A stretch of 64,000 nucleotides of DNA from Streptomyces sp. NBC_01267 (GTDB lineage: Bacteria > Actinomycetota > Actinomycetes > Streptomycetales > Streptomycetaceae). The position numbers and the translations under genes are program-made. The stretch covers positions 868,001 through 932,000 of the forward strand of contig NZ_CP108455.1 of the NCBI RefSeq assembly GCF_036241575.1, written 5' to 3'. The notes beneath the pieces were generated by a model. The model made no database searches and was not told the origin of the DNA. It worked only from the letters and a program-made list of their open reading frames with translations. Below, in pieces: positions 32,047-40,736 of the stretch. Position 1 is the first letter of the stretch. Every line of letters starts with the position of its first letter.

Positions 32047-33432
32047 ATGACTGATACGACTTCCGCGAAGAGTGTCCGCCATCCGCACCGCTGGCGCCGG
32101 GATCTCATCGAACTGGCTGCCCTGTTCACCGCTGTCGCCCTGGCCGACGTCGTCGCCGATCTGGTCGCGCACGGACCCGACGGCCCCTTTCTGCTCGTCG
32201 CCGCCGCCGTGGCTCTCTCCGGTACGGCCGCCTTCCACCTCTGGTGGGCGCAGCGGCACAGCCACGCCCCGCCGCCCGCCGCCGCAGCTGATACGCCGCA
32301 CGAGGACGAGATGGTCCGGCCGGAGACCGCCCTGTGGCGCATGCGCACGACCGTGCGGGACGAGCCGGGCAGCCTCGCTGCCCTGTGCACCGCGCTGGCC
32401 CGTCACCGGGTGGACATCCTGACGCTCCAGACCCACCCTCTCGCCGACGGCACGGTCGACGAGTTCCTGTTGCGCGCGCCGGTCACGTTCCAGGCCCAGC
32501 ATTTGGGCCACGAGATCGCCTCGGCGGGCGGGAACCACACATGGATCGAGCGCGCGGACGCCCACGACCTCGTCGACACCCCGACCCGGGTTCTCGGACT
32601 CGCCACCCGTACCGCGCTCGACACCGCCGAACTTCCCCTGGCCCTGAGGCAGTTGCTGGGCCGCTGCACGATCCGGTCGCTGCCCGCCCCGGCCGACGGC
32701 ACACCGGCCGACGATCCGACCCCCATGGACGGCGCGCTCCAGGAGACCGTGATGCGGCTGCGCGACCCGTCAGGCGGAGCCATCATCGTCGAGCGGCCGT
32801 ATCTCCCGTTCACCCCCACGGAGTTCGCGCGGGCTCGCGCGCTCATCGAGCTCGACGCCCGGCTCGGCTCACGGATGCCCCACAGCCGGGACGTGTTCAC
32901 ACTGCCCGAGGGCAATGAGATCACCGTGCGCAGGGCCGGTCCTGACGACGTGCAGGCGGCCCGCGCGATGCACGACCGGTGCACCGAGCGGACCCTCGGT
33001 CTGCGCTACCACGGCCCGGTGGGCGACGCCGACCGCTACCTCGACCACCTGCTGAGCCCCCGCTTCGGCCGCACCCTCGCCGTGCAGACCGCTTCGGGGC
33101 GCATCGTCGCCCTGGGCCACCTTCTCCGGGACGGCGACGAGACCGAGGTCGCCCTGCTCGTCGAGGACGACTGGCAGCGCCGGGGCATCGGCTCCGAACT
33201 GCTCGGCCGGCTGATGGCGATGGCGGACGAAGCGGGCTGCGAAAGCGTGTACGCCGTGACGCAGGCCGCCAATACCGGGATGGTGGCGGCCATGCGCGGT
33301 CTCGGGCTGCCGATCGACTACCAGATCGAGGACGGCACGCTGGTGATCACCGCACGGCTTGCGGCGACACCCGACCGCTCGCGTCTTCCGCATGAACTCC
33401 CTTACGGGCAGAGCGAACAGAGTGGTTGCTGA
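32047..33432 (+). CDS. membrane-anchored ACT-GNAT acetyltransferase
   Basis: A 461-aa protein with three parts. Two predicted membrane helices (about 20-40, LIELAALFTAVALADVVADL, and 47-67, GPFLLVAAAVALSGTAAF) are followed by a Pro/Ala linker, an ACT domain (about 98-165, RMRTTVRDEPGSLAALCTAL) and a GNAT domain in the last 150 residues with the acetyl-CoA motif WQRRGIGSELLG. ACT-GNAT proteins of actinobacteria are known as protein lysine acetyltransferases controlled by amino acids; the added membrane hairpin is what stands out here. Its end overlaps the convergent PLP-lyase gene by 86 bp, and an Lrp gene lies beyond. The ATG at 32047 is chosen because longer starts lack a ribosome site. Confidence 0.82.
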   Translation: MTDTTSAKSVRHPHRWRRDLIELAALFTAVALADVVADLVAHGPDGPFLLVAAAVALSGTAAFHLWWAQRHSHAPPPAAAADTPHEDEMVRPETALWRMRTTVRDEPGSLAALCTALARHRVDILTLQTHPLADGTVDEFLLRAPVTFQAQHLGHEIASAGGNHTWIERADAHDLVDTPTRVLGLATRTALDTAELPLALRQLLGRCTIRSLPAPADGTPADDPTPMDGALQETVMRLRDPSGGAIIVERPYLPFTPTEFARARALIELDARLGSRMPHSRDVFTLPEGNEITVRRAGPDDVQAARAMHDRCTERTLGLRYHGPVGDADRYLDHLLSPRFGRTLAVQTASGRIVALGHLLRDGDETEVALLVEDDWQRRGIGSELLGRLMAMADEAGCESVYAVTQAANTGMVAAMRGLGLPIDYQIEDGTLVITARLAATPDRSRLPHELPYGQSEQSGC

Positions 33433-34561
33433 GCGCACCGTCCAGGTCCCGCCACAGGTCGTCGACGTCCTCAAGACCGACGGACAGCCGCAGCAGTTGT
33501 TCGCTCACACCCACGGAACGCCGGTCCTCCTCGGCCACGATGCGGTGGCTGATGGAGGCCGGGTGCTGAATGAGACTGTCGACGCTCCCGAGGCTGACAG
33601 CTGGGGTGATCAGCCGTACACCGGCGATCACTTGGTGCGGATCTCCGTGCACCTCGAAGGCGACCATCGCGCCGCCCAGCTTCGGGTAGTGCACGCGTGC
33701 GACCCGCGGATCGGCCGCCAGCCGGCCGGCCAGGTCCGCCGCGCCGGCCGCCGCTGCCTTCATCCGGACCGACAGCGTCGAGAGTCCGCGCAGCAGCAGA
33801 TACCCGGCCAGCGGATGCAGTACGCCGCCCGTCGCGAACCGGATCCTGCGCAGCGTCCGCGCGAACTCCTCGTCGCAGGCCACCACTCCGGCCAGCACGT
33901 CACCGTGGCCGCCGAGATACTTCGTGGCACTGTGCAGGACGATCCGCGCGCCGTGTTCCGCCGGCCGCTGGAGCACAGGCGTGGCGAACGTACTGTCGAC
34001 GAGTAGCGGCACCGATCCGCAGGAGTGGGCGAGCGCCCGGATGTCGATCTCCGCGAGCGTCGGATTGGCCGGTGTCTCGACCATCACCAGACCGGTTCCG
34101 GGCCGTATCGCGTCGGCAACACCTGCCGGGTCCGTCCAGGTCACCTCGGTGCCGAGCAGTCCCGCGGTGAGGAGGTGGTCGCTGCATCCGTACAACGGGC
34201 GGACGGCCACCACATGACGCAGCCCCTGGCTCGCCCGTGCGAGCAGGACCGCGGTGAGCGCGGCCATGCCGCTGGCGAACGCCACGGCGCTCCCGGTGCC
34301 TTCCAGCCGGGCGAGTGCCGTCTCGAACCGGGCCGTGGTCGGGTTGTCGAGCCGGGCGTAGACCGGCGGGCCGTCCGGGCGGGCGCCGGTGACGGCGAAC
34401 TCGTCGATGCGCGCCGCCTCGCGCCTGCTGTCGTAGGAGGGGTAGGTGGTCGAGAGATCGATGGGTACCGCGTGCAGACCGAGGCCGGCGAGGTCTTCGC
34501 GTCCGGCGTGCACGGCTTCGGTGGCGAGGGCCCTGGGTGTGGCCGAGGCATCGGATTCCAT
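33347..34561 (-). CDS. PLP-dependent cystathionine gamma-synthase/lyase or methionine gamma-lyase-like enzyme
   Basis: A 404-aa Cys/Met-metabolism PLP enzyme. The PLP Lys214 lies in LHSATKYLGGHGD; the SGMAA (98-102) and VYARLDNPTTARFE (67-80) motifs, and the C-terminal SLGSVDSLIQHPA, are typical. It could make or break cystathionine or release methanethiol from methionine; the sequence alone does not decide. It is divergent from an Lrp-family regulator, the classical arrangement for an amino-acid degrading enzyme under Lrp control. The 3' end overlaps the ACT-GNAT gene by 86 bp. Confidence 0.9.
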   Translation of the reverse strand: MESDASATPRALATEAVHAGREDLAGLGLHAVPIDLSTTYPSYDSRREAARIDEFAVTGARPDGPPVYARLDNPTTARFETALARLEGTGSAVAFASGMAALTAVLLARASQGLRHVVAVRPLYGCSDHLLTAGLLGTEVTWTDPAGVADAIRPGTGLVMVETPANPTLAEIDIRALAHSCGSVPLLVDSTFATPVLQRPAEHGARIVLHSATKYLGGHGDVLAGVVACDEEFARTLRRIRFATGGVLHPLAGYLLLRGLSTLSVRMKAAAAGAADLAGRLAADPRVARVHYPKLGGAMVAFEVHGDPHQVIAGVRLITPAVSLGSVDSLIQHPASISHRIVAEEDRRSVGVSEQLLRLSVGLEDVDDLWRDLDGALSNHSVRSARKGVHAEDASGRVSPQAVR

Positions 34562-34579
34562 GGCTGGACTCTGAACACC

Positions 34580-34612
34580 CGTAAGGGGATGCGGGAAAGA
34601 TCCCGTGTTACG
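34580..34612. promoter_or_regulatory. imperfect inverted repeat between the lyase and Lrp genes
   Basis: CGTAAGGGGAT on the left and ATCCCGTGTTACG on the right form an inverted repeat with a 2-nt insertion, centred in the 59-bp divergent region. This is a likely binding site for the neighbouring Lrp protein. Confidence 0.5.
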
Positions 34613-34620
34613 TTCGCCGG

Positions 34621-35109
34621 ATGGCCGAATCTGTCGTACTCGACCCGGTGGATCTGCATCTGCTCAGCCTGCTGCAGAACGATGCCCGGACGACCTACCG
34701 CGAACTGGCGGCCGAGGTCGGCGTGGCCGCGTCGACCTGTCTCGACCGGGTGGCGCGGCTGCGCCGCTCCGGGGTGATACTCGGCCAGCAGCTCAGACTC
34801 GACCCGGCAAAGCTCGGCCGGGGGCTGCAAGCACTGCTCTCGGTCCAGGTACGGCCGCACCGGCGGGAACTGGTGGGGCCGTTCGTGGAGCGCATCCGGG
34901 TCCTGCCCGAGTCACTGGCCCTCTTCCATCTGGCGGGCCCCGACGACTACCTCGTGCACGTAGCGGTGGCGGACACCGCCGACCTGCAACGTCTGGTGCT
35001 GGACGAATTCACCGCGCGCCGCGAAGTCGCCCGGGTCGAGACCCGGCTGATCTTCCAGCAGTGGGACTGCGGCCCGCTGTTGCCACCTGCGCGAGGAACC
35101 GGGGCATAG
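34621..35109 (+). CDS. Lrp/AsnC-family transcriptional regulator
   Basis: A 162-aa regulator with an N-terminal HTH (about 8-60: LDPVDLHLLSLLQNDARTTY, VAASTCLDRVARLRRSGVI) and an AsnC-type ligand domain (about 75-145: LLSVQVRPHRRELVGPF, AGPDDYLVHVAVADTADL). It would sense an amino acid as an oligomer. The ATG at 34621 is 60 bp from the start of the divergent PLP lyase, its probable target. The linker between the HTH and the ligand domain is normal. Confidence 0.93.
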   Translation: MAESVVLDPVDLHLLSLLQNDARTTYRELAAEVGVAASTCLDRVARLRRSGVILGQQLRLDPAKLGRGLQALLSVQVRPHRRELVGPFVERIRVLPESLALFHLAGPDDYLVHVAVADTADLQRLVLDEFTARREVARVETRLIFQQWDCGPLLPPARGTGA

Positions 35110-35210
35110 GCCGCTGTGGTTCGGAAGGCCGGGAACTCGGGATCCCGGTGGGAGCAGTCCGGTGTCGAAGAGTGTTGGCGCTGATCTCTCCGACGTACCA
35201 GGATGTCCCC

Positions 35211-36902
35211 ATGTCACAGACTTCCGACCGCCCACTGCCCCGCCAGGTCGCCGACGCCTATGTCGACGACCTGATCGCACTCGACCCGATCACCGGCACC
35301 TATCTCGGCGTGAGCGAGAGCTCCAGCCGCCTCCCGGACTTCTCCCCGGCCGGACAGGCCGCCCTCGCCGGGCTCGCCCGGACGACACTGGCCGCACTCG
35401 ACGAGGCGGAGCGCAGGCCGGGAGGCGACAGCGACGCCGAACGGCGCTGCGGAAGGCTGCTGCGCGAGCGGCTCAACGCCGAACTCGCCGTGCACGAAGC
35501 CGATGAGGCGCTGCGCGTCGTCAGTAACATCCAGTCCCCGGCGCATTCCGTGCGCGAGGTGTTCACCGTGACACCGACCGAGACGGACGCGGACTGGGCC
35601 GCAGTCGTGAAGCGGCTGGACGGCGTCCCCGCCGCGCTCGGCGGCTACCGGGAATCTCTGGCGCTGGGCCTTGAGCGGGGGCTGCTCGGCGGTCCGCGCC
35701 CCACCGAGACCTTCGTCGGCCAGCTCGCGGAGTGGGCGGGCGACGGCTCCGCCGGCAGCGGTTGGTTCGAGGTGTTCGCGGCTGCCGGCCCGCAGGCGCT
35801 GCGCGAGGAACTGGACACCGCTGCGGGCGCGGCGACCGCTGCCGTGGCGGAGCTGCGGGACTGGATGCGCGATGTGTACGCGCCCGCCGTCGAGGACGCA
35901 CCGGACACCGTGGGCCGTGAGCGGTACGCCCGCTGGTCGCGCTACTACAACGGCACCGACCTCGATCTCGACGAGGCGTACGCGTACGGCTGGTCCGAAT
36001 ACCATCGGCTGCTCGCCGAGATGAAGACCGAGGCCGAGAAGATCCTGCCCGGCGCCGGGCCGTGGGAGGCGCTCGCCCATCTCGATGAGCACGGCACGCA
36101 CATCGAGGGCGTGGACGAAGTGCAGAAGTGGCTCCAGGGGCTGATGACGGAAGCCATGGACGCGCTGGACGGCACCCACTTCGAACTCGCCGACCGGGTG
36201 AAGCGGGTGGAATCCCGCATCGCCCCGCCCGGCGGGGCCGCAGCCCCGTACTACACGTCGCCCTCGGAGGACTTCTCCCGCCCGGGGCGCACTTGGCTGC
36301 CGACCATGGGCGAGACCCGCTTCCCGGTGTACGACCTGGTCTCGACCTGGTACCACGAGGGCGTGCCCGGTCATCACCTCCAGCTGGCGCAGTGGGTGCA
36401 TGTCGCGGACCAGCTCTCCCGCTATCAGGCGAGCGTCGGCTTGGTCAGCGCCAACGCCGAGGGCTGGGCGCTCTATGCCGAACGCCTCATGGACGAGCTG
36501 GGATTCCTGCCGGACGCGGAGCGCAGGCTCGGGTACCTGGACGCGCAGATGATGCGTGCCTGTCGGGTGATCGTGGACATCGGCATGCACCTGGAGCTGG
36601 AAATTCCGGCGGACTCGCCCTTCCACCCGGGCGAGCGGTGGACACCGGAGCTGGCCCAGGAGTTCTTCGGCAACCACAGCGGGCGACCGGCGGACTTCGT
36701 GGAGAGCGAGCTCGTCCGCTATCTGTCGATGCCCGGCCAGGCCATCGGGTACAAGCTGGGCGAGCGTGCGTGGCTGCTCGGCCGGGAGAACGCCCGTAAG
36801 GCGCACGGCGATTCCTTCGATGCGAAGGCCTGGCACATGGCGGCGCTGTCGCAGGGGTCGCTGGGCCTCGACGACCTGGTCGACGAACTCTCGAAGCTGT
36901 AG
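35211..36902 (+). CDS. DUF885 family metallohydrolase
   Basis: A 563-aa protein of the DUF885 family, zinc-peptidase-like enzymes of unknown substrate in actinobacteria. The HExxH-like motif is HEGVPGHH (near residue 383), with the downstream Glu in ANAEGWALYAERLMDELG. The N-terminal third is helical and acidic. There is no signal peptide, so it is probably cytoplasmic. The ATG at 35211 has CAGGAT upstream. The gene is about 100 bp after the Lrp gene on the same strand and is closed by a strong hairpin. Confidence 0.88.
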   Translation: MSQTSDRPLPRQVADAYVDDLIALDPITGTYLGVSESSSRLPDFSPAGQAALAGLARTTLAALDEAERRPGGDSDAERRCGRLLRERLNAELAVHEADEALRVVSNIQSPAHSVREVFTVTPTETDADWAAVVKRLDGVPAALGGYRESLALGLERGLLGGPRPTETFVGQLAEWAGDGSAGSGWFEVFAAAGPQALREELDTAAGAATAAVAELRDWMRDVYAPAVEDAPDTVGRERYARWSRYYNGTDLDLDEAYAYGWSEYHRLLAEMKTEAEKILPGAGPWEALAHLDEHGTHIEGVDEVQKWLQGLMTEAMDALDGTHFELADRVKRVESRIAPPGGAAAPYYTSPSEDFSRPGRTWLPTMGETRFPVYDLVSTWYHEGVPGHHLQLAQWVHVADQLSRYQASVGLVSANAEGWALYAERLMDELGFLPDAERRLGYLDAQMMRACRVIVDIGMHLELEIPADSPFHPGERWTPELAQEFFGNHSGRPADFVESELVRYLSMPGQAIGYKLGERAWLLGRENARKAHGDSFDAKAWHMAALSQGSLGLDDLVDELSKL

Positions 36903-36922
36903 CCGCTCAGCTGCGGACAGCG

Positions 36923-36953
36923 GCCGGGCTCACGCGAGTGGCGTGGGCCCGGC
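36923..36953. terminator. hairpin after the DUF885 gene
   Basis: A 13-bp stem with one G-U pair: GCCGGGCTCACGC (36923-36935), loop GAGTG, GCGTGGGCCCGGC (36941-36953). It lies 20 nt after the DUF885 stop and 98 nt from the convergent GNAT stop. Confidence 0.75.
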
Positions 36954-37051
36954 TGCCGGGACGCTGCGGACTCTCCCGGCGACACCGAAGGGGCGGTGGT
37001 CACGCACCGGCCGTCTTCCCTGGTGGGTCTGCGTGTTGAGGAAGACCGGGA

Positions 37052-37609
37052 TCAGCGTTCGCCCGCCGGGTGCCGCTGGGCGAACTCGTCGGCGAGCATG
37101 CTCATCACCACGACGTCGTGGTGCCGACCGTCGAGGAACGCGTGATCGCGGAGGCGCCCGTCCTCTACGAGACCGAGTCGGCGCTGGAGCTCCAACGACG
37201 CCTCGTTGCACGCGAAGACGTGTGCTTCGCACTTGTGAAAGCGCTGCTCGGCGAACATGAAGCGCATCAGCAGCCGGGCGGCTTCCGCCGCGTACCCCTT
37301 ACGTCGGTGGTCCGCGCCGATCGTGACGCCGTACTCGAACCGGCCCGCACGGCGGTCGGCGTGGTGGGAGCCGATGACACCGACGACGGCCCCGGTGTCG
37401 ACGGCTTCGATCACCAGCTGGAAGCAGTCGTCGCCGGGCTTGGCGGCGGCCTGTTCCTTGGCCCGGACACGGTAGTTCTCCGCGGACCGGGGAGGGTGCA
37501 GTACGTCACCCAGCCGCTCCTCGTCCTCGGCGAAGCGCATGAACGCGGTCCAGTCGTCGGGTTCGATGCCGCGCAGGCGTACCCGCTTGCCTTTCCAGAA
37601 CGATGTCAT
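37052..37609 (-). CDS. GNAT N-acetyltransferase (RimJ/RimL-like)
   Basis: A 185-aa acetyltransferase. The N terminus MTSFWKGKRVRLRGIEPDDW is typical of the Acetyltransf_3 group, motif A is HRRKGYAAEAARLLM, and the final CNEASLELQRRLGLVEDGRL is the usual motif B region. The acceptor is unknown; the group includes ribosomal protein and small-molecule acetylases. The ATG at 37609 is used. It ends facing the DUF885 terminator and lies downstream of sbcC on the same strand by 115 nt. Confidence 0.88.
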   Translation of the reverse strand: MTSFWKGKRVRLRGIEPDDWTAFMRFAEDEERLGDVLHPPRSAENYRVRAKEQAAAKPGDDCFQLVIEAVDTGAVVGVIGSHHADRRAGRFEYGVTIGADHRRKGYAAEAARLLMRFMFAEQRFHKCEAHVFACNEASLELQRRLGLVEDGRLRDHAFLDGRHHDVVVMSMLADEFAQRHPAGER

Positions 37610-37724
37610 CCCGCTATCCGACCAAGCCCGGGTATCCGTGTCCAGGAAAACCGGTGAGCGGGAGAAATGAAGCCGCTCCTGCCTGGCGGTGGCTCGGCCG
37701 GGCTGTCTTCGGGCGGCCGGCTCC

Positions 37725-40700
37725 TCAGCCGTCGGCTCCTGCCGTGCGGTGCCGAACCGCCGACCCGTGGCGCTCCTTGACGATCTCCAGCTGGGTCGGG
37801 ATCCGCCGGCGCAGATCGGCGACATGGCTCACGATGCCGACGCTGCGGTCCCGTTCGCGCAGCGAGTCCAGCACATCGAGGACCTCGTCCAGCGTCTGGT
37901 CGTCCAGGCTTCCGAAGCCCTCGTCGATGAAGAGCGTGTCGAGCCGCATGCCCCCCGCTTCGTCGGTGACCACATCGGCGAGCCCCAGCGCCAGGGCCAG
38001 GGAGACGAAGAACGTCTCGCCGCCGGAGAGGGTCGCCGTGTCGCGCTCCCTCCCGGTCCAGGAATCGACCACGTGCAGGCCGAGTCCTGATCTGCCCCGC
38101 CCGCCGTCTCTGGCGTCGGAGTGCACCAGGGTGTAGCGGCCCGAGGACATGAGGTGCAACCGGGCCGTGGCGGCGGCGGCCACCTGCTCCAGACGGGCCG
38201 CCAGGACGTACGACTCCAGACGCATCTTGCGTTCGTTGTCAGCGGCGGTGCCTGCGGTGAGGGTGGCGAGTCGCGCCACCCTCTCGTACTCCGACCGGAG
38301 CGGTCCGAGCCGGTCCCGTTCGACGGATGCCTGTTGCGAGAGGCGTACCAGCGCGGTGCGGCGCTCACCGGCCGCGTCGAGCGCCGAAGCCGCGTCCCGC
38401 AGCGCGTGTTCCGCTGTCGCCAACGCGGTCAGGGCGGCCTCCGGAGCAGCCGGTGGACGGGTGGCCGCGTCGGCCGCGTCCTGCTCGGCCAGCCGGTCGG
38501 CGACTGCGGCTTCCTCGGCCTGCCATGCGTCGAGCCGCTGCTGCAGTTCGCGGTGCTCCGCGTCGTCCGCCAACTCGGCCACCGCTGCCTGCGGGGTGTC
38601 GAACCCGGCGCGGAAAGCGGCCTCGGCGAGTCGGCCGTCGGCCTCCTTCAGCCGCTGGGCGGTGGCGTCGACAGCGCGCACCGCCTCGGCGGCCCGGTCC
38701 AGGAACAGCACCCGGCGCTCCAGCAGCGCGGCGTGTTCGGCGACACTGCCTGCCGCACCGCGCGCCAGCGCCAACTCCTTCTCCAGCAAGTCCTGTTCGG
38801 CCTCCAGGGCCTCTCGCCGGGACGTCCGGGCGGCGACTCTGCGTTCGGCCTGCTGCTGCGCCGTGATCCGTTCGCCGTGCTCGCGCTCGGCCCGGCTGCG
38901 AGCTTCCCGTGCGGCGTGGGTGTCTGCCGCGATCTGATGGGCCCTGGTGTGCTCGCGGCGCAACTCACCCACGAGCTCTTCGAGTTCGCCGACGGAGGCG
39001 CTGCCGGATCCGGCGCGCGCCTCGGCGATCGTCTCCCGGACGGTGCCGAGCGCGCGCTCGGCCGCGGCCCGGTCCTGATCGGCACGGGTGTGCGTCTCGT
39101 ACGCTGCTTCCTCCGCGGCACGGTCCACATGCCCCGTACCGGCCCGTGCGGGCATCGGGTGTTCGGTGGCGCCGCATACCGCGCAGGACTCGCCGTCGCG
39201 CAGCCCGGCGGCCAGCTCGGCCGCGATGCCGCGCAGTCGGCGCTCACGGAGGTCGAGCCAGGTCTCGCGTGCGGCGTTCGCGTGCTCGCGGGCGGCGTCG
39301 AGCCGTCGGCCGGCCGCCGCCGATTCGTCCGTGAGCCGGTCGCGGGTGCGCGCGGCCTCCAGCCTCAGACGGGCCGGTTCGAGCTGTCCGGCCAGCTGCT
39401 CGGCACGGGTCGCCGCTTCCTGGGCCGCGTCGATCCGGTCCTGGCAGCGGCGGCTCACGGCCTCCCAGCCGGCCAGCCAGCCGGCTGATTCCTGGATCAG
39501 TTCGTCGTCGGCACGGGCCTGCCGGTCCAGCCCCGCACGCTCCGCGGTGATGTCGGCGCTGCGTCGCTCGGCCCGTCTGGCGGCCTCGAGGCCGCCCAGT
39601 TCCTGCCGGAGCTTGCGCTCGTGCGCGGAGAGCTGCTCGGCGCCCGCGCCCGCGAGTTCATCGGGGAGCCTCTGTGTGAAGGCCTCCCAGGCGCGGGCCG
39701 CGGCACGATGGTGCTCCGCGGCCCCGTCGCGCTGGGCCAGCGGGTCGGCGATCCGTTCGGCGCGCCGTGCCCGGTCCAGCCGGTCGCGCGCCGCTTCACG
39801 CTCGGTCCGGCATCCCGCCAGCGCCTCGGCGCGCCGACGGGTCTGCTCGAACCGCTCCTGGAGCCTGGCGAGTTCTCGTTCGGCTTCCAGGGCGAGCCGG
39901 GCAGCGGCTTGTCTGTTCTCCGCTGCCGACACGGCCGACCGTGCGATGTCCAGACGCTCCCGGGCTCCGCTGCGGGCGACCGCGGCCCACACCAGGACGG
40001 ACTCCGCGAGGCCCGGTTCGCCGGGCCGGTCGCCGGGCGGCGGCCAGTCCCCTGCGGCGGGGCCCGCAGCCTCCGCCATCCGGTGGGCGAGGGTCAGCAG
40101 CCGTTCGTCACCGGCGAGCACCTGCGCCTCGGCCGCCCTGCGCAGGACGGCGAGCCGTTCCTCGACTGCCGCGAAACGGCGGGTGTCGAAGAGCCGGCCC
40201 AGCAGTTTGCCGCGCGCCTCCGCGTCGGCGCGCAGGAACCGGGCGAAGTCGCCCTGGGGCAGCAGGACCACCTGGCAGAACTGCTCCCGGCTCATGCCGA
40301 CGAGTTGGGTGATCTCCTCGCCGATCTCCTGGTGGGACCGGCTCAGGGCCCGCCAGTCGCCGCTCCGCGGGTCGTACTCGCGCAGCCTGCTCTGGGCCTT
40401 CTCCATGACGAGCCCGGTGCCGCGTTTCTTGGGGCGCGGCTGCGCGGGCAGCCGGGTGATCTCCAACCGACGTCCGCCGATGGTCAGTTCGAGGGAGACC
40501 TCGGTCGGTTCGCCGACGGGCGCGTGATCGCTGCGCAGGCCGGCACCGGGGGTCTGTCTGGCACCGGGCACCGCGCCGTACAGCGCGTAGCAGACAGCGT
40601 CGAGGACGGAGGTCTTGCCCGCTCCGGTGGGCCCGTGGAGGAGGAAGATCCCGGCGGCGGAGAGCGCGTCGAAGTCCACCTCCTGCGTGGAGCCGAAGGG

Positions 40701-40736
40701 GCCGAAGGCGGTGATACGCAGGGAGTGCAGCCTCAT
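37725..40736 (-). CDS. sbcC: exonuclease SbcC (SMC-like ATPase)
   Basis: A 1003-aa ATPase, the large subunit of SbcCD, which cuts DNA hairpins and ends during repair and replication. The Walker A motif is GPTGAGKTS (35-43), the zinc hook ESCAVCGATEHP lies in mid protein (near 515), flanked by two long coiled coils rich in Ala, Arg and Glu, and the C-terminal head has the ABC signature TLSGGETFF and Walker B LFIDEGFGSLDDQ. It starts within the sbcD stop (ATGA overlap), so the two are coupled. Length is normal. Confidence 0.95.
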   Translation of the reverse strand: MRLHSLRITAFGPFGSTQEVDFDALSAAGIFLLHGPTGAGKTSVLDAVCYALYGAVPGARQTPGAGLRSDHAPVGEPTEVSLELTIGGRRLEITRLPAQPRPKKRGTGLVMEKAQSRLREYDPRSGDWRALSRSHQEIGEEITQLVGMSREQFCQVVLLPQGDFARFLRADAEARGKLLGRLFDTRRFAAVEERLAVLRRAAEAQVLAGDERLLTLAHRMAEAAGPAAGDWPPPGDRPGEPGLAESVLVWAAVARSGARERLDIARSAVSAAENRQAAARLALEAERELARLQERFEQTRRRAEALAGCRTEREAARDRLDRARRAERIADPLAQRDGAAEHHRAAARAWEAFTQRLPDELAGAGAEQLSAHERKLRQELGGLEAARRAERRSADITAERAGLDRQARADDELIQESAGWLAGWEAVSRRCQDRIDAAQEAATRAEQLAGQLEPARLRLEAARTRDRLTDESAAAGRRLDAAREHANAARETWLDLRERRLRGIAAELAAGLRDGESCAVCGATEHPMPARAGTGHVDRAAEEAAYETHTRADQDRAAAERALGTVRETIAEARAGSGSASVGELEELVGELRREHTRAHQIAADTHAAREARSRAEREHGERITAQQQAERRVAARTSRREALEAEQDLLEKELALARGAAGSVAEHAALLERRVLFLDRAAEAVRAVDATAQRLKEADGRLAEAAFRAGFDTPQAAVAELADDAEHRELQQRLDAWQAEEAAVADRLAEQDAADAATRPPAAPEAALTALATAEHALRDAASALDAAGERRTALVRLSQQASVERDRLGPLRSEYERVARLATLTAGTAADNERKMRLESYVLAARLEQVAAAATARLHLMSSGRYTLVHSDARDGGRGRSGLGLHVVDSWTGRERDTATLSGGETFFVSLALALGLADVVTDEAGGMRLDTLFIDEGFGSLDDQTLDEVLDVLDSLRERDRSVGIVSHVADLRRRIPTQLEIVKERHGSAVRHRTAGADG

